This document shows positions 8,765 to 20,100 of a DNA stretch of 64,000 bases, piece by piece. The DNA is taken from assembly GCF_017873675.1 (NCBI RefSeq), contig NZ_JAGGKK010000008.1:1-64000 (forward strand). The letters are read 5' to 3'. Numbering within the stretch: position 1 is the first letter of the stretch; every line of letters starts with the position of its first letter. The translations under genes and the position numbers were made by a program. Under the pieces are notes generated by a model. That model searched no databases and was not told where the DNA came from. It was given only the letters and a program-made list of their open reading frames with translations. The DNA is from Virgibacillus litoralis (GTDB taxonomy: Bacteria; Bacillota; Bacilli; Bacillales; Amphibacillaceae).

Positions 8765-8936
8765 TTTGGCATGCCTCCTTTTTTCTGATGAACTTCTAAT
8801 TTATACCTATGTATCGCAAAGCTGTTTTAGTAATTTTTATACTTTATTAGAAAGTGCATACAGGTTTCAAGCTATGGCAATGATGTATGTGTTAATACTT
8901 TTAAGTTTGATGCATATGGAGGATTACAGAATAACT

Positions 8937-10019
8937 ATGAAGACTATCAGCAATGTCACTATAATAATTCCTGCCTATAATCCAGACGAGAAATTACTCA
9001 ATTTAGTCGATCAAATTGAGCAGAACTTTACTCGGATCATTGTTGTAAATGATGGTAGTAATGGCGATTCACAAGATATATTTGATCAGCTAGCTAAATC
9101 AGAAAAATTCACGATTCTTAAGCATGCAGTAAACCTTGGTAAGGGCAGAGCATTAAAAACAGCCTTTAATCACTTTTTAAATAATCATAATGAATCGATA
9201 GGGATAGTAACTGTAGACGCGGATGGGCAGCATTCTGTTGAAGACATCAAAAAAGTTGCACTGAAATTAAACCAGCGTCCTAACAGTTTGATTTTAGGTG
9301 TGAGGGATTTTTCCGAGGATAATATTCCATTGAGAAGCCGATTTGGCAATATACTTACTAAAAGGATTTTTAGCTTTGCTAGCGGGATAAAAATTTCCGA
9401 TACTCAAACAGGATTAAGAGGGATATCCTATGCATTTTTAAAGGAATTACTGAATGTTAAAGGTGAAAGATTTGAGTATGAAATGAATATGTTATTTGAA
9501 TGTAAGAACCAAACTATTCGAGTAGAAGAAGTAGACATTGAGACTATTTATATTGAAGAGAATAAATCTTCTCATTTCAATCCGATTGTTGATTCAATAA
9601 AAATATACTCGATATTTTTGCAATATGCCTTTTCATCCCTATCTTCCTTTGGATTAGACATTTTGCTGTTCTCCATCTTGTCAATTTTCTTAAAAGACTT
9701 GATGCCTCAATCGTTTATTATTGTTGCAACAATTGGTGCAAGAATTTTATCATCAATCTTTAATTATACATTAAACAAAAACCTTGTTTTTAAATCGAAT
9801 TCCAAGAGTTCACTATATAAGTATTACGTTTTGAGTATTAGTCAAATGCTTTCATCTTCTTTACTGGTTTACGTCTTTTACCTTTTAATTGGTGATGGAG
9901 AAGTTGCCATTAAAATTGTAGTAGACTCCTTACTATTTATTATAAGTTTTTACATCCAGCGACTGTGGGTGTTTGATAATGATCCAGGTGAAGTAAGTGA
10001 GGTAATAAAAAGTGTTTGA
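8937..10019 (+). CDS. GT2 glycosyltransferase fused to GtrA-like domain
   Basis: A 360-residue fusion. Residues ~1-230 form a GT2 (dolichyl-phosphate-mannose-synthase-like) domain with VTIIIPAYNPDE, VVNDGSNG, VTVDADGQHSVED and an RFEYEMNML segment. Residues ~235-350 hold four hydrophobic helices of the GtrA family (FGLDILLFSI, IGARILSSIFNYTLNKNLVF). The enzyme probably loads a sugar onto undecaprenyl phosphate and helps flip it. ATG 8937 is preferred over an in-frame start at 8766, because GGAGG lies at 8919-8923 and the canonical N-terminus follows. It overlaps the next gene by 8 bp. Confidence 0.85.
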   Translation: MKTISNVTIIIPAYNPDEKLLNLVDQIEQNFTRIIVVNDGSNGDSQDIFDQLAKSEKFTILKHAVNLGKGRALKTAFNHFLNNHNESIGIVTVDADGQHSVEDIKKVALKLNQRPNSLILGVRDFSEDNIPLRSRFGNILTKRIFSFASGIKISDTQTGLRGISYAFLKELLNVKGERFEYEMNMLFECKNQTIRVEEVDIETIYIEENKSSHFNPIVDSIKIYSIFLQYAFSSLSSFGLDILLFSILSIFLKDLMPQSFIIVATIGARILSSIFNYTLNKNLVFKSNSKSSLYKYYVLSISQMLSSSLLVYVFYLLIGDGEVAIKIVVDSLLFIISFYIQRLWVFDNDPGEVSEVIKSV

Positions 10020-11835
10020 ATATATTTCTATAATATTCTTATTTTTATCCCTATTGGGTTGGGGGATGTTGGTTCTACATGAAATTAAAATTCATGCAGC
10101 TTTCATTCCCATCTTTACGTTTTCAGCAATTACAAGTTTTGTTTTTTTAGCAGGGTTGTTTCAAATCATGCCGGAAGCAGTTAACCTTATATTTTACATC
10201 GGACTGCTTTTATGTGGAAGGTATGCTTATTTATTTTGGAATAAGAAATATGTCTTGGAAGAGATTGCTGTACCATCCACAGTAATGCTCGTTGTTTTGA
10301 CTGTATTATTTATGTTTTTACTTAAAGGATTAGCTTTACTTCATTATGATAATTTCAGCCATTGGGGTTTAATTATTAAAGAAATGTTTGATCTTAATAG
10401 TCTCCCTGATGACAGAACCGTAATCCAATTTAAAAATTATCCGCCCGGCAGTGCTGTCTTTATTTATTTTATTAATAAAATTATTGGCTATTCAGAGAGC
10501 CATGCATTAATGGCGCAGGGGTTTTTAGTAGCTGCCAACCTTGCTGTCTTGCTCGTTTATTGCAATTGGAAAAAGCCTTCTCAAATTTTGCTAAGCATCG
10601 TATCTGGCTTTACCTTATTAATCGTTATAAAAGCTAATATTTATAATTTGCTCGTGGATACTTTATTGGGGTTAGTCGCAGTATCGATTACTGTTATTGC
10701 TTATTATTATCGCAAGAATTGGTTGAAGAGCCTTATAGCCACTATGCCTATCCTAATATTGCTTCTGTTGGTTAAAGACAGCGGTAAAATTTTCTTTATA
10801 TTTAATATTGCTCTACTATTATGGTTTGTCATTTCTTATGAGTCTAAAAAAAAGACAAAAGCGCTTGTATTTGTAACTATATTTGCCATTTTTATTCCCT
10901 TGTTTACTAGCTTTTTATGGGGAGAATATACGGACAAAGCTTATCCTAATACTACTTATGAAGATAATAAGTTTGCGGTAACATTAGACACATTGTCGTT
11001 ATCTGGCATTGATAAATCCGAAGAAGCTATTTCAAATTTAGGACCAGATTTGCTGCAAGCTGCTACGAAATTTGATGCAAATAGTAATGTCGAATCGTTA
11101 TTTTGGCTGAATAGCATTTCCATCCTATTCATAATAGGTATTTACTTACATAGAAGAGAGAAAGCAAAGCTGTTAATTAGCACAACTGTCCTGATAAACG
11201 TTTTCTACGCTTTTTATATTGCTGCATTATATTTGATGTATTTATTTCTGATGCCGGAAATAGAAATGGTTTATTTGGCTGGTTTTTATAGATATCATTC
11301 AACAATTGTCATTTATTGTATTGGATTACTTATGACTGCACTAATACAGGAATGGTCCAAAAGTGACCTGATTCAGAAACATATCTTATTAAAATTGGGG
11401 ACAATGATTTGCTTAATTACTGTCTTTGTATTTCCTTTCCATGAACATATTAAATCCATTACGACGAGACCTGAAGTGGCAAATTCCCTTCGTATGGATT
11501 TGAAGAACGCTTATGACAAAATAAGATATCGTGACTCAGAAAACCCGACTGTTCTATATTATAGCTCCGAGAGTCAGGGAGACAGAGGCTATTTGAGAAA
11601 CATGGTGTTATATGAAATGCTTTCCTGGAGATTCCATATAACTTATAAATTAGACGGCGAGGAAGCGAAACAATCTTTTTTAGATGAGATGAAAAAATCC
11701 GATTATATCATCGTTTTAGATACGGATAAGAATTTTAAATCATTCTTTTCAACGTATGTAGACTCTAATAATATTGAGGGAGTTTATAAGGTTAATAATA
11801 GTGATAATGGGTTAACAACTGTGCCTGTACATTAG
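10012..11835 (+). CDS. Large integral membrane protein, possible GT-C glycosyltransferase
   Basis: A 607-residue protein with about a dozen hydrophobic helices and a soluble C-terminal domain of ~110 residues. A conserved-looking acidic segment, YDNFSHWGLIIKEMF, follows the early helices, as in GT-C enzymes that use polyprenyl-phosphate sugars. The gene starts with GTG overlapping the upstream GT2-GtrA stop, so the two probably work together: one loads the lipid carrier and the other transfers the sugar outside. I do not recognise a named family, so GT-C function is inference from topology and context. Confidence 0.6.
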   Translation: MFEYISIIFLFLSLLGWGMLVLHEIKIHAAFIPIFTFSAITSFVFLAGLFQIMPEAVNLIFYIGLLLCGRYAYLFWNKKYVLEEIAVPSTVMLVVLTVLFMFLLKGLALLHYDNFSHWGLIIKEMFDLNSLPDDRTVIQFKNYPPGSAVFIYFINKIIGYSESHALMAQGFLVAANLAVLLVYCNWKKPSQILLSIVSGFTLLIVIKANIYNLLVDTLLGLVAVSITVIAYYYRKNWLKSLIATMPILILLLLVKDSGKIFFIFNIALLLWFVISYESKKKTKALVFVTIFAIFIPLFTSFLWGEYTDKAYPNTTYEDNKFAVTLDTLSLSGIDKSEEAISNLGPDLLQAATKFDANSNVESLFWLNSISILFIIGIYLHRREKAKLLISTTVLINVFYAFYIAALYLMYLFLMPEIEMVYLAGFYRYHSTIVIYCIGLLMTALIQEWSKSDLIQKHILLKLGTMICLITVFVFPFHEHIKSITTRPEVANSLRMDLKNAYDKIRYRDSENPTVLYYSSESQGDRGYLRNMVLYEMLSWRFHITYKLDGEEAKQSFLDEMKKSDYIIVLDTDKNFKSFFSTYVDSNNIEGVYKVNNSDNGLTTVPVH

Positions 11836-11837
11836 AA

Positions 11838-11870
11838 GCCCCGGAGCAGATATCCAATCCGCTCCGGGGC
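11838..11870. terminator. Bidirectional hairpin between convergent genes
   Basis: A perfect 10-bp stem, GCCCCGGAGC/GCTCCGGGGC, with a 13-nt loop. It lies between the stops of the membrane protein gene (+) and the permease gene (-). The T tracts are weak. Confidence 0.75.
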
Positions 11871-11876
11871 AATTAT

Positions 11877-13337
11877 TCACTCTCTATTCTTTGCTTCTAT
11901 TTTCTTATTACCTAATATTAGGTAGTTCAGTTCTTCTTTTGGAATTTTATTGAATTCAGTTCGCTTGGCTAGGTAGAATATTATGCCTAATAGGATCCAT
12001 GAGATCAGTGCGATTCTGGACTCGATTCCCAGGAATGCTGGTGAAGCTGGGATAAGCAATAAGCTCAAGAATGTCAGGCTGGCTAGCATTCCTACTCCAG
12101 CAATTGTCTTTTTCAGTGGTGCTACAACATGTTTCTTATGATTAAAGTCCTTGTCTTTTGACCATTTAAAAAGTGAAAATGCTGTAAAACATGTATAGAA
12201 ATATGCAATTGTTACACCAATTGATGACATGTCTACTACCCAGATAAGCGCCTCACGCCCAAACCATGGTGCAAACATGGAAACAATTACCGTGAAAATA
12301 ATACCTACATACGGTGTTTTGTATTTTGGATGAAGTCTAGAGAATGCTTCAGGAATTATTTTCGCACGTGACATAGCGAATAGTAAACGGCTTGATGAGA
12401 TAATAAAACCATTTAAGCCTGTGAAAACACCCATTGTCAGCGCTACAACGAGGATCACGAGTCCCATCGTGCCTACCGTATCCTGAATAGCTGCTCCTGT
12501 TCCCCATTGCTGGCCTTCAGCAACTAATCCTTGCCAAGGCTGTGTCATAGCAGTAGCAATAATCATCAAGCTATATAATACAGCTGCGAAGAGTATCGCC
12601 AGAATTATTAATGTGAATGCTTTTTTAGATGAAAAACGAAATTCTTCTGCTGCCTGTGGTATATTATCAAAACCAACGTAAGCCCATGGCGCAATTGCTA
12701 CGATTGAAATAATTGCAGCAAATGCTGTTGTTCCTGTTGGGAATGCTGGTGATATGTTCGATAATCCTGCGCCAGGCTGTCCGCCAACTAAAAATGTAAT
12801 GGCGAGGACGCCTAATATCATAATAGAACAAAAAATAAATTGCATACGGCCTGTTAAGCCAGTTCCTCGTACGTTTAAAAAGCCAAATAACCCTAATGCT
12901 GCGGATGCAATAATGATTTCCATTCCATAAACATTCCACCCAGCAATTTGGTAAAGATGCAAGTTTTCAATTAATGCGGGAAAAACATATTTAAACATTA
13001 ATGCAAAAGCAGATGCGTTTAGTGCGACGATACAAATGTACCCCAGCGTTAAAAACCACCCGCTAATAAATGCGTGTGTACGACCTAAACTTATAAATGC
13101 ATAGGCAAATTCCCCTCCTGATACCGGGAAACTTTTTATTAAAAATCCATAGCTCACAGCGATCAACATCATTAGTAATGCGCCAATACCGAAACCTGCG
13201 ATTACTCCTAATGGACCTGCCTGGGACATCCAGTTCGTTGGCTGTACGAAAGCACCCCAACCAATTGAGGAGCCTAGGGCAATCGCCCATACCCAGTGTG
13301 GCTTTAGTGATTTTTTCAGCGTCTGTCGTTCTTCCAT
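11877..13337 (-). CDS. APC-family amino-acid permease
   Basis: A 486-residue secondary transporter with about 12 transmembrane helices. The first helix carries the substrate-backbone loop WAIALGSSIGWGAFVQP, typical of the amino acid-polyamine-organocation superfamily. The ATG follows AAAGGAGA with good spacing. It is probably monocistronic, because flanking gaps hold a hairpin on one side and 125 bp on the other. Substrate is unknown. It seems unrelated to the surrounding polysaccharide genes. Confidence 0.85.
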   Translation of the reverse strand: MEERQTLKKSLKPHWVWAIALGSSIGWGAFVQPTNWMSQAGPLGVIAGFGIGALLMMLIAVSYGFLIKSFPVSGGEFAYAFISLGRTHAFISGWFLTLGYICIVALNASAFALMFKYVFPALIENLHLYQIAGWNVYGMEIIIASAALGLFGFLNVRGTGLTGRMQFIFCSIMILGVLAITFLVGGQPGAGLSNISPAFPTGTTAFAAIISIVAIAPWAYVGFDNIPQAAEEFRFSSKKAFTLIILAILFAAVLYSLMIIATAMTQPWQGLVAEGQQWGTGAAIQDTVGTMGLVILVVALTMGVFTGLNGFIISSSRLLFAMSRAKIIPEAFSRLHPKYKTPYVGIIFTVIVSMFAPWFGREALIWVVDMSSIGVTIAYFYTCFTAFSLFKWSKDKDFNHKKHVVAPLKKTIAGVGMLASLTFLSLLLIPASPAFLGIESRIALISWILLGIIFYLAKRTEFNKIPKEELNYLILGNKKIEAKNRE

Positions 13338-13462
13338 GCTTCGTCTCCTTTTAACCTCTTTTTTTGATACTACCCCGTTATACCAAAATTCGACTATTTT
13401 CGCAAAATTTCTAGTACTAGCATATGCGAGGAATGGAATATTATTTTGGCGTTATTTACCCC

Positions 13463-14611
13463 TTATTTTCTGTGGTAAGGAATTTTGGGATTAAATGGAG
13501 AGATTTGGGATGATTCTCGAATAGCTTTCCAACGATATACTCTTTTCATACTGTTTCCGGTTTTAAGTTGTTGTATCCCAATATACAGGAAGTATGCCAC
13601 AATAAATACTGTAGGCGTGAATAGGATATTCCACAGGATTGTATCCTGAACAAATGTAATTTCAAGACGCTTTACCAGCAGTCGTATTGCTTCCATGACG
13701 AATACGTGTGAAACATAGATGCCGACTGAATTGGCACCAATCTTAGATATGAGTGAGTTTTTACCAATTTTGTTGTGCTTTATAATTGCCATGAACAGTA
13801 TAATAATTAATGGGATTGTAGCCAGGAAGTAATTTTGTTCATTTCCCTCCAAAATCTTAATTGTGTAATATCCCTCTAATACTTGAACAAGTGAGAATAC
13901 AGTAATAACCCCTATATACACAAATACTGGGATTTTCATCGCAAATTCTTTTACCTGACCTGCATATTTGCCCACTAATCCGCCAAGCGTTGTGTAAAAT
14001 AGCCCCATGAATAGAGCATCCCGAGTATTTAGGGCTACCTCAAAAAAGGATGAATACGATTGGCCAAACAGTCCATATATGTTAAGCCCTAACGAGATAA
14101 TAAAAAGTACTCGCAGGAGCCTGAATTTCGTAAAAATAAATAAAATAGCAATTGACCAAATCAGTGCCAACAGAAACCATAGATGGTATTGAGTATGGCC
14201 AGCTCCATAATAAAGCGTTTCCCATGTAAAGTAAGTTGCAAGATATTCCTGGAACATTACGTGCATTGCTTGTACCGATTTTTCTGTCTCAATATAGTTG
14301 ATTGCCAGATCGTACAGAAAATAGAATGCAAACCATGCAGTCCATAACTTTGTTAATTTTAAGATGTATTTTTTAAAATAGGTAAACTGTTGTTTTGTAG
14401 AATCGATTGTGTTGATTTTTTGAATGAATAAATAACCCGACGCTACAAAAAAGAATGGCACAGCGAATCGCGCCAATATGTCGATTATAAAATCAGCTTG
14501 GTCTCCGTCAATAGCACCTAACTGCACTCCACTTACTGTCCCTGTGTGGATACAAACCACAGCAAGGATAGCAAAAAATTTCACAAAATCGATTGTATAA
14601 TTACGTTCCAT
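13463..14611 (-). CDS. Membrane acyltransferase (acyltransferase 3 family)
   Basis: A 382-residue protein with about ten transmembrane helices. N-terminal RNYTIDFVKFFAILAVVCIHTG carries the catalytic-type histidine of acyltransferase 3 proteins, and FAVPFFFVASGYLF is the second family signature. Such enzymes O-acetylate or O-acylate surface polysaccharides. Context suggests a wall polymer as substrate. There is no SGNH domain, so it is not an OatA type. Confidence 0.82.
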   Translation of the reverse strand: MERNYTIDFVKFFAILAVVCIHTGTVSGVQLGAIDGDQADFIIDILARFAVPFFFVASGYLFIQKINTIDSTKQQFTYFKKYILKLTKLWTAWFAFYFLYDLAINYIETEKSVQAMHVMFQEYLATYFTWETLYYGAGHTQYHLWFLLALIWSIAILFIFTKFRLLRVLFIISLGLNIYGLFGQSYSSFFEVALNTRDALFMGLFYTTLGGLVGKYAGQVKEFAMKIPVFVYIGVITVFSLVQVLEGYYTIKILEGNEQNYFLATIPLIIILFMAIIKHNKIGKNSLISKIGANSVGIYVSHVFVMEAIRLLVKRLEITFVQDTILWNILFTPTVFIVAYFLYIGIQQLKTGNSMKRVYRWKAIRESSQISPFNPKIPYHRK

Positions 14612-14784
14612 ACCCTATACTCTCCCATTGCTGCAGCCCCAATTTTTCGATAACTTTATACTAAAATCTATTCGAAAATTATTTGGTAGTTTAGGGAGAT
14701 GTTAAAATGCCTTAATAATTTGATAAGTCATTGAAATGTTGTATACATTAGAAAACTTGGCATTCGCCAAGCCTTAATATAGAT

Positions 14785-14838
14785 AAGCCTTAGTTGTACT
14801 TATGCAGTAAGAAAGGATTTATACTTTCTTAACTGCCA
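14785..14838. repeat. Dispersed intergenic palindromic element, copy 1
   Basis: CCTTAGTTGTACTTATGC is followed by a near-palindrome, GCAGTAAGAAAG (14804-14815) and CTTTCTTAACTGC (14824-14836). Related pieces occur at 20798-20825 and 35547-35580. It lies just beyond the galU terminator. Confidence 0.55.
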
Positions 14839-14864
14839 AAGAAACACAGCTGCTTCGCTGTGTC
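14838..14864 (-). terminator. Terminator of UTP-glucose-1-P uridylyltransferase gene
   Basis: On the minus strand ACACAGC and GCTGTGT pair perfectly around GAAGCA, followed by TTCTTT, 41 bp after the stop. Confidence 0.75.
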
Positions 14865-14904
14865 AGAGTTTCACTCTTATGTGGTTTATTATAGTTAATT
14901 TAGG

Positions 14905-15789
14905 TTAGTTTTTTTGTCGGCTTAGTGTCGTATTTAATTCATTCAAATAGTTCATTAACGGTTCTCTTAAATCATCTCGAGTTAGTGCCATTTCTATTGT
15001 TGTTTGGATAAATCCTAATTGTTCACCAACGTCATAACGAGCTCCTTCAATTTCCAAAGCAAAAACGCGTTGAATTTTATTCAATTCTTGTATAGCATCT
15101 GTTAATTGAATTTCTCCACCGGCACCAACATGTTGTTTTTCCAGAAAATCAAAAATCTCTGGTGTTAATATATATCTTCCAATAATCGCCATGTTGGATG
15201 GTGCTGTTCCTTGCTTAGGTTTCTCGACGAAGCTTTTTACCTGATGGGAGTTACCTAGCTTTTTCAATGGATCAATTATGCCGTATCTATGTGTCTCTTC
15301 AAACGGGACATTTTTCACCCCAATTACGGAGGATTTCTTCAGCTCATATTCATTTATTAGTTGATGTAACCCAGGGTTCTCACTATGAATAATATCGTCA
15401 CCAAGTAAAACTGCAAAAGGATCATTGCCGATAAATTTCCTGGCACACCAAATAGCATGTCCCAGCCCTTTTGGCTCTTTTTGTCTTATATAATGGATAT
15501 CAACATTTGCAGACTTCCTGATTTTCTCGAGCAACTCAAATTTTTCCTTCTTCATCAAGTTCTCTTCTAATTCAAGTGACTTATCAAAATGGTCTTCAAT
15601 TGCCCTCTTCCCTTTTCCGGTGACTATGATAATGTCTTCGATTCCTGAATCTATTGCTTCATCAACGATATATTCTATCGTGGGTTTATCAACAATAGGC
15701 AGCATTTCCTTAGGCATTGCTTTGGTAGCAGGTAAGAACCTTGTCCCCAGTCCGGCAGCAGGTATGATTGCTTTCTTAATACTTTTCAT
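14905..15789 (-). CDS. galU: UTP-glucose-1-phosphate uridylyltransferase
   Basis: This 294-residue GalU/GtaB enzyme makes UDP-glucose from UTP and glucose 1-phosphate. The nucleotidyl-transfer loop [20 protein letters not shown] is at residues ~11-30, with the family segments [13 protein letters not shown] and FVEKP. It supplies the substrate for the dehydrogenase at 7448-8764 and for glucosylation of teichoic acid. The ATG follows TGGAGG. Monocistronic with a clear terminator. Confidence 0.95.
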   Translation of the reverse strand: MKSIKKAIIPAAGLGTRFLPATKAMPKEMLPIVDKPTIEYIVDEAIDSGIEDIIIVTGKGKRAIEDHFDKSLELEENLMKKEKFELLEKIRKSANVDIHYIRQKEPKGLGHAIWCARKFIGNDPFAVLLGDDIIHSENPGLHQLINEYELKKSSVIGVKNVPFEETHRYGIIDPLKKLGNSHQVKSFVEKPKQGTAPSNMAIIGRYILTPEIFDFLEKQHVGAGGEIQLTDAIQELNKIQRVFALEIEGARYDVGEQLGFIQTTIEMALTRDDLREPLMNYLNELNTTLSRQKN

Positions 15790-16131
15790 ATAGAACCTCC
15801 ATCACTCTAATGAGTACTATTAATTTGGCCTCAATAGTCAATTTAATAACAAAGCTTATTATAATATATTTTTTAGATTCTAAAAAATTCATAATAACCA
15901 TTTTAAAACTAGCGGATAGCTTTTTATTTTTCTATAATGTTATTTTTTTGCAGGGATTATCATAAATTAGTAGAACTTAAACATAGATATGCTTCTCAAA
16001 TTTAATAAAGCTTGATAAGACGTTAATGTAATACTTTCAATGATTAATAGTACCATTACCATAGTTATAATACTAACTTTTCAGGGTTTAGAAAAACGAA
16101 TTATAACTCCAGAGTGGAAAGGACGAATACT
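15790..16131. other. Divergent promoter region between galU and sulfotransferase gene
   Basis: This A+T-rich spacer carries TATAAT-like boxes for both directions. On the plus strand the best is at 16066-16071, ~65 bp before the TTG start. No RNA gene, repeat or convincing ORF was seen. Confidence 0.35.
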
Positions 16132-17049
16132 TTGAATAAAAATATGCTAATAGCAACTGGTACTTTGTTAAGTTTGGTTGTTTTCATTAACAAATATAAG
16201 AAAAAAGAAGAAACAATGAATAAAGCAGTTGTTGTTCTTGGTTCAGGTCGTTCTGGAACATCAGTACTCGCCCGAGCAATAAACATTATTGGAGTCGATC
16301 TTGGATCAGGCTTCATTAAAAAGAATAATACCAACCCAAAAGGATTCTTTGAAGATAAAAAAATTGCATCAAGACTGAAAACAAGACCATTTCCAAAGGG
16401 ATTTCAATACTTTAGTGACATTCAACCCTTCAGAGATGAACTAAAACAATACGTTCAGGAAAAATTCTCCGCAAAAGAAATTTGGGGATGGAAGGATCCT
16501 CGTAATAATGAATTTCTTGAAATGTGGAAGCAAATTCTCAAGGAACTAAATACTGAAGGGAATTACCTCATTATTATACGCAACCCTGTTGATGTTATCG
16601 CTTCCTACAAGAGGGCATACAATAGGGATGAGAATTGGGCTAAACGGCAATGGCAGTTGCGAACTCTCCTGTCTTTAAAGGAAACTAAAAAGGAAAAAAG
16701 GGTTATTGTTGAATACGATGAGTTATTTAACAATAGTCTTCAAAGTTTACGAAGGATTGCCAATACTCTTAATCTACCATGGCCACAAGACGAAGCAACA
16801 ATTAAGAGTGAACTAGACGAATTTATTGATCCGAAATTACAGCATAGCAACAGTGGAACAAACCTTAAAGATTTTAAGAAACGACAGGATATTGATCAGG
16901 AAATTAAAAAACTTTACTTGCTTTGTCTAAAAGGGGCAAAGTCACAGAAGTATTTACAATCAAAAACCTTTCAATCGCGTGTTGATAAATTATATAAATC
17001 TTTTTTACGTAAGCATGGAAAACTTCGGGTTATGCCACCTAAAGCGTAA
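16132..17049 (+). CDS. Membrane-anchored sulfotransferase family protein
   Basis: A ~305-residue protein. Residues ~4-20 form a single N-terminal membrane helix, followed by a lysine-rich stop-transfer stretch. The cytosolic domain starts with VVVLGSGRSGTSVLARAI, the 5'-phosphosulfate-binding P-loop of sulfotransferases. IIIRNPVDVIASYKRAYNR fits the 3'-phosphate-binding segment. It would transfer sulfate from PAPS to a carbohydrate or other acceptor. TTG 16132 is chosen because AAAGGACG precedes it; the upstream GTG at 16114 overlaps that site, and an ATG at 16216 would drop the anchor. It is probably co-transcribed with the chimera 83 bp downstream. Another P-loop transferase role is possible. 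Confidence 0.72.
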   Translation: MNKNMLIATGTLLSLVVFINKYKKKEETMNKAVVVLGSGRSGTSVLARAINIIGVDLGSGFIKKNNTNPKGFFEDKKIASRLKTRPFPKGFQYFSDIQPFRDELKQYVQEKFSAKEIWGWKDPRNNEFLEMWKQILKELNTEGNYLIIIRNPVDVIASYKRAYNRDENWAKRQWQLRTLLSLKETKKEKRVIVEYDELFNNSLQSLRRIANTLNLPWPQDEATIKSELDEFIDPKLQHSNSGTNLKDFKKRQDIDQEIKKLYLLCLKGAKSQKYLQSKTFQSRVDKLYKSFLRKHGKLRVMPPKA

Positions 17050-17132
17050 TTACCTTAAGGAAAGAGTCGGAAGTTTGAAGTTGATAACATCTTAATTTAA
17101 TTTTCACTAAAAAATTAGAGGGTGTTTATTGG

Positions 17133-20100
17133 ATGAATAGGAAGACGATTAAAAGAAAAATGAATTTCGTTCTACAGCCAATTAATAATTACTTGTTCAA
17201 TAAGAATCATAGGATCGCATGCCTGTATGCTAAGTACTATGATAACTTAGCAATTAAGAAAAATACTATTTTATATGAAAGCCGTGACGGTTCCAGTATT
17301 ACCGATAGCCCATATGCAATGTTTAAATATATGATTAAAGACCCCAATTTCAATGATTTTGTACACATTTGGTCAGTACAAGACTTTCATAATCTTTCTA
17401 GTATCATTTCAAAATATAAAAATACCCCTAACGTCAAATTTGTCGAGCGGAATTCTAAAAATTATCTTAAATGTTTAGTAACCTGTGAATATCTAATTAA
17501 TAATTCGACCTTTCAACCTTTTTTCATACCTAAAAACGACCAGATATACATTAATACTTGGCACGGTACCCCCTTGAAATACATGGGTTTTGATATCCCT
17601 GGAAACCCCTCTCAGTCACAAAACGTTGTAAGGAACTTTCTAAGTACAGACTATATATTAAGTCCTAATAATCATACAACCATGATATTTACTGAAAGCT
17701 ATAAATTGAATGGGATATACGAAGGAACAATTATCGAAGAGGGATATCCTAGAATAGATCTGACATTGAACACAAATCCCAAAAGGTTTAGTGCTGATTT
17801 ACGAAGCCAAGGTTTGAGAATTGATAACAGTAAAGAAAATATATTATATGCTCCAACATGGAAAGGAAGTCATATATCAAAAGTTGACGATGATGTTGAT
17901 CAAATCATTGCAGATATTAGTTACTTAGAAAATGAAATTGGAAATAACTATAATATATTGATCAAAGTTCACCCTTTTCTTTATAAAGAAGCCTTAAAAC
18001 ATGATGATATTAAAAATAAATTAGTGCCAGATTTAGTTGATACAAATGAACTGCTAGCAACAATTGATATACTGATTACTGATTATTCAAGTATTTTCTT
18101 TGATTTTCTTGTAACAAATAAACCAATTCTTTTTTACACATGGGATATAGATTCTTATGATACTGAAAGAGGACAATATCTTGCAAATGATGAACTTCCA
18201 GGTCCCCTAGTTTTTAATCCTATCGAGTTAGTAGATACAATTAAGAATATTGATAAGGTAATTACGGACTTTCGTGAAAAGTATATAAATATGCAGCAAA
18301 TATTCACTGGTTACGAGGATGGAAAAGTAACAGAAAGAGTTGTCCGAAATATCTTTAACAAAACTACAGAAAACTTAAACACAATATCCAGTTCATCTCC
18401 CCAAAAGAAAAAAATACTAATTTATTCTGGCGGAATGAAAGATAATGGTATTACAAGCTCGTTTATTAATTTGATGAGTAATATTGATTACAGTAAATAT
18501 GATGTTAGTTGCTTTACAGCAACGCCTCATGATGATGAAGTAATTAAGAATTTAGGTAAAGTGAATAAAAATGTACGATTTCTGTTTAAACCTGGCCTCC
18601 CTGTTTACAGACTATCTGAAGTATACAAAGATAAATTTATACACAATAGGGGCGCAAGTGGATTCTTAGGAAGGCTGCTCTTTCCGGAAAATGCCTATAT
18701 TAGAGAACACACACGTTTATTTGGTAAAAACAAATATGACTACGTTATTGATTTTAGCGGATATAGTCTGTTTTGGGCTAAGTTCCTTGTAGTCACAGAT
18801 GCTAAAAGAAAGATTTGTTTTATGCATAATGATTTACTTAGTGACAGTGAAAGAACTATCAACGGTAAACGGCCTCATAGAATCAATTTAAGAGGGCTTT
18901 TTTCGATATATAATCGGTTTGATCTGCTTGTAAGTGTCTCTAAAGGGACAATGGAACTAAACCGCAAGAATTTGTCTCAGTATGCTGAATTTAACAAGTT
19001 TGAGTATGTTATGAATTCTATTAAACCTGATAAGATACTTCAAATGGCCACTGAGAACGTTAGTTATGAAGAGATAAATAATGAAGACATCATTACCACT
19101 GAAAAATATAAAGCAAGAGCAATTGTTTCTGACTACAAAAATAGTATTTTATGGAACACACTTTCTAATGATCAATATGCCACTCAGCTTCACTTAAAGA
19201 ATGAATATGATAATGCTGAAATTACTATCTCAAGAAAAGCTATATTAAATAATACTACATATTATCAGTTCAGTCATGCCCACCAAGTGATTGGTTGGAT
19301 TAATTCTGAAGCAATAACATTGTTGCCAGATGATATTATTTATGAGAAAAATGTTAATAGATTGGCCAAACTGACTAGGCCAAAAGGGAATCATATTTTC
19401 TCTGACCCTTACGATATTGCTGGTTGTGAAAAGGTTTCAAGCAGTTGGGATTATAGATATAAGTTGTTGAAAATTGATAAGGAAGCGAAAACACAGCATA
19501 GTATATACAGCAGGATTTCTATTAACAAGACGGTTATAGGATGGGTAGATAATTCTGCACTTAATTTTTACGAGTTTAGTAGTATAAGAAGAACGGTTGC
19601 TTTAATACGAAACTATCAAAAATATAGGTCATTTATAAAAAATATTGAAAACAGAACGTTAAGTGAAATCAATATAAAAGAGAATATGTTCGCGATAGTA
19701 ACAAACCCAGGGGACTATATAATCTGGACAAAAGCTTACCCGAATTACGATACTAAAGAAATAGCTAACGCAACTGATTTTGAAGGAAAAACAATTAAAA
19801 TCAAAACTATTCATAAGACAAGACAAGGATATTATTATCTATTTTATAGTGTAAATGTGAAGATTGGCTGGTTAAATTATGAAGCAGTTACAATCATAGA
19901 CAATCCAAAGATTATAGAAGAAAATAATGTATCTAGAACTGCAAAAATCTGTTTGAGGGAATCAGACCATATTTGGAGTAAGCCATATGGTATACAGGGT
20001 GCTCAGAAAACAATAGATAATTTAGATGGGCTTGAAGGAAGTACAGTCAGCATTGATAAGGAAGTCATTACACAGGCTGGTGATTATTCCCACATCATAA

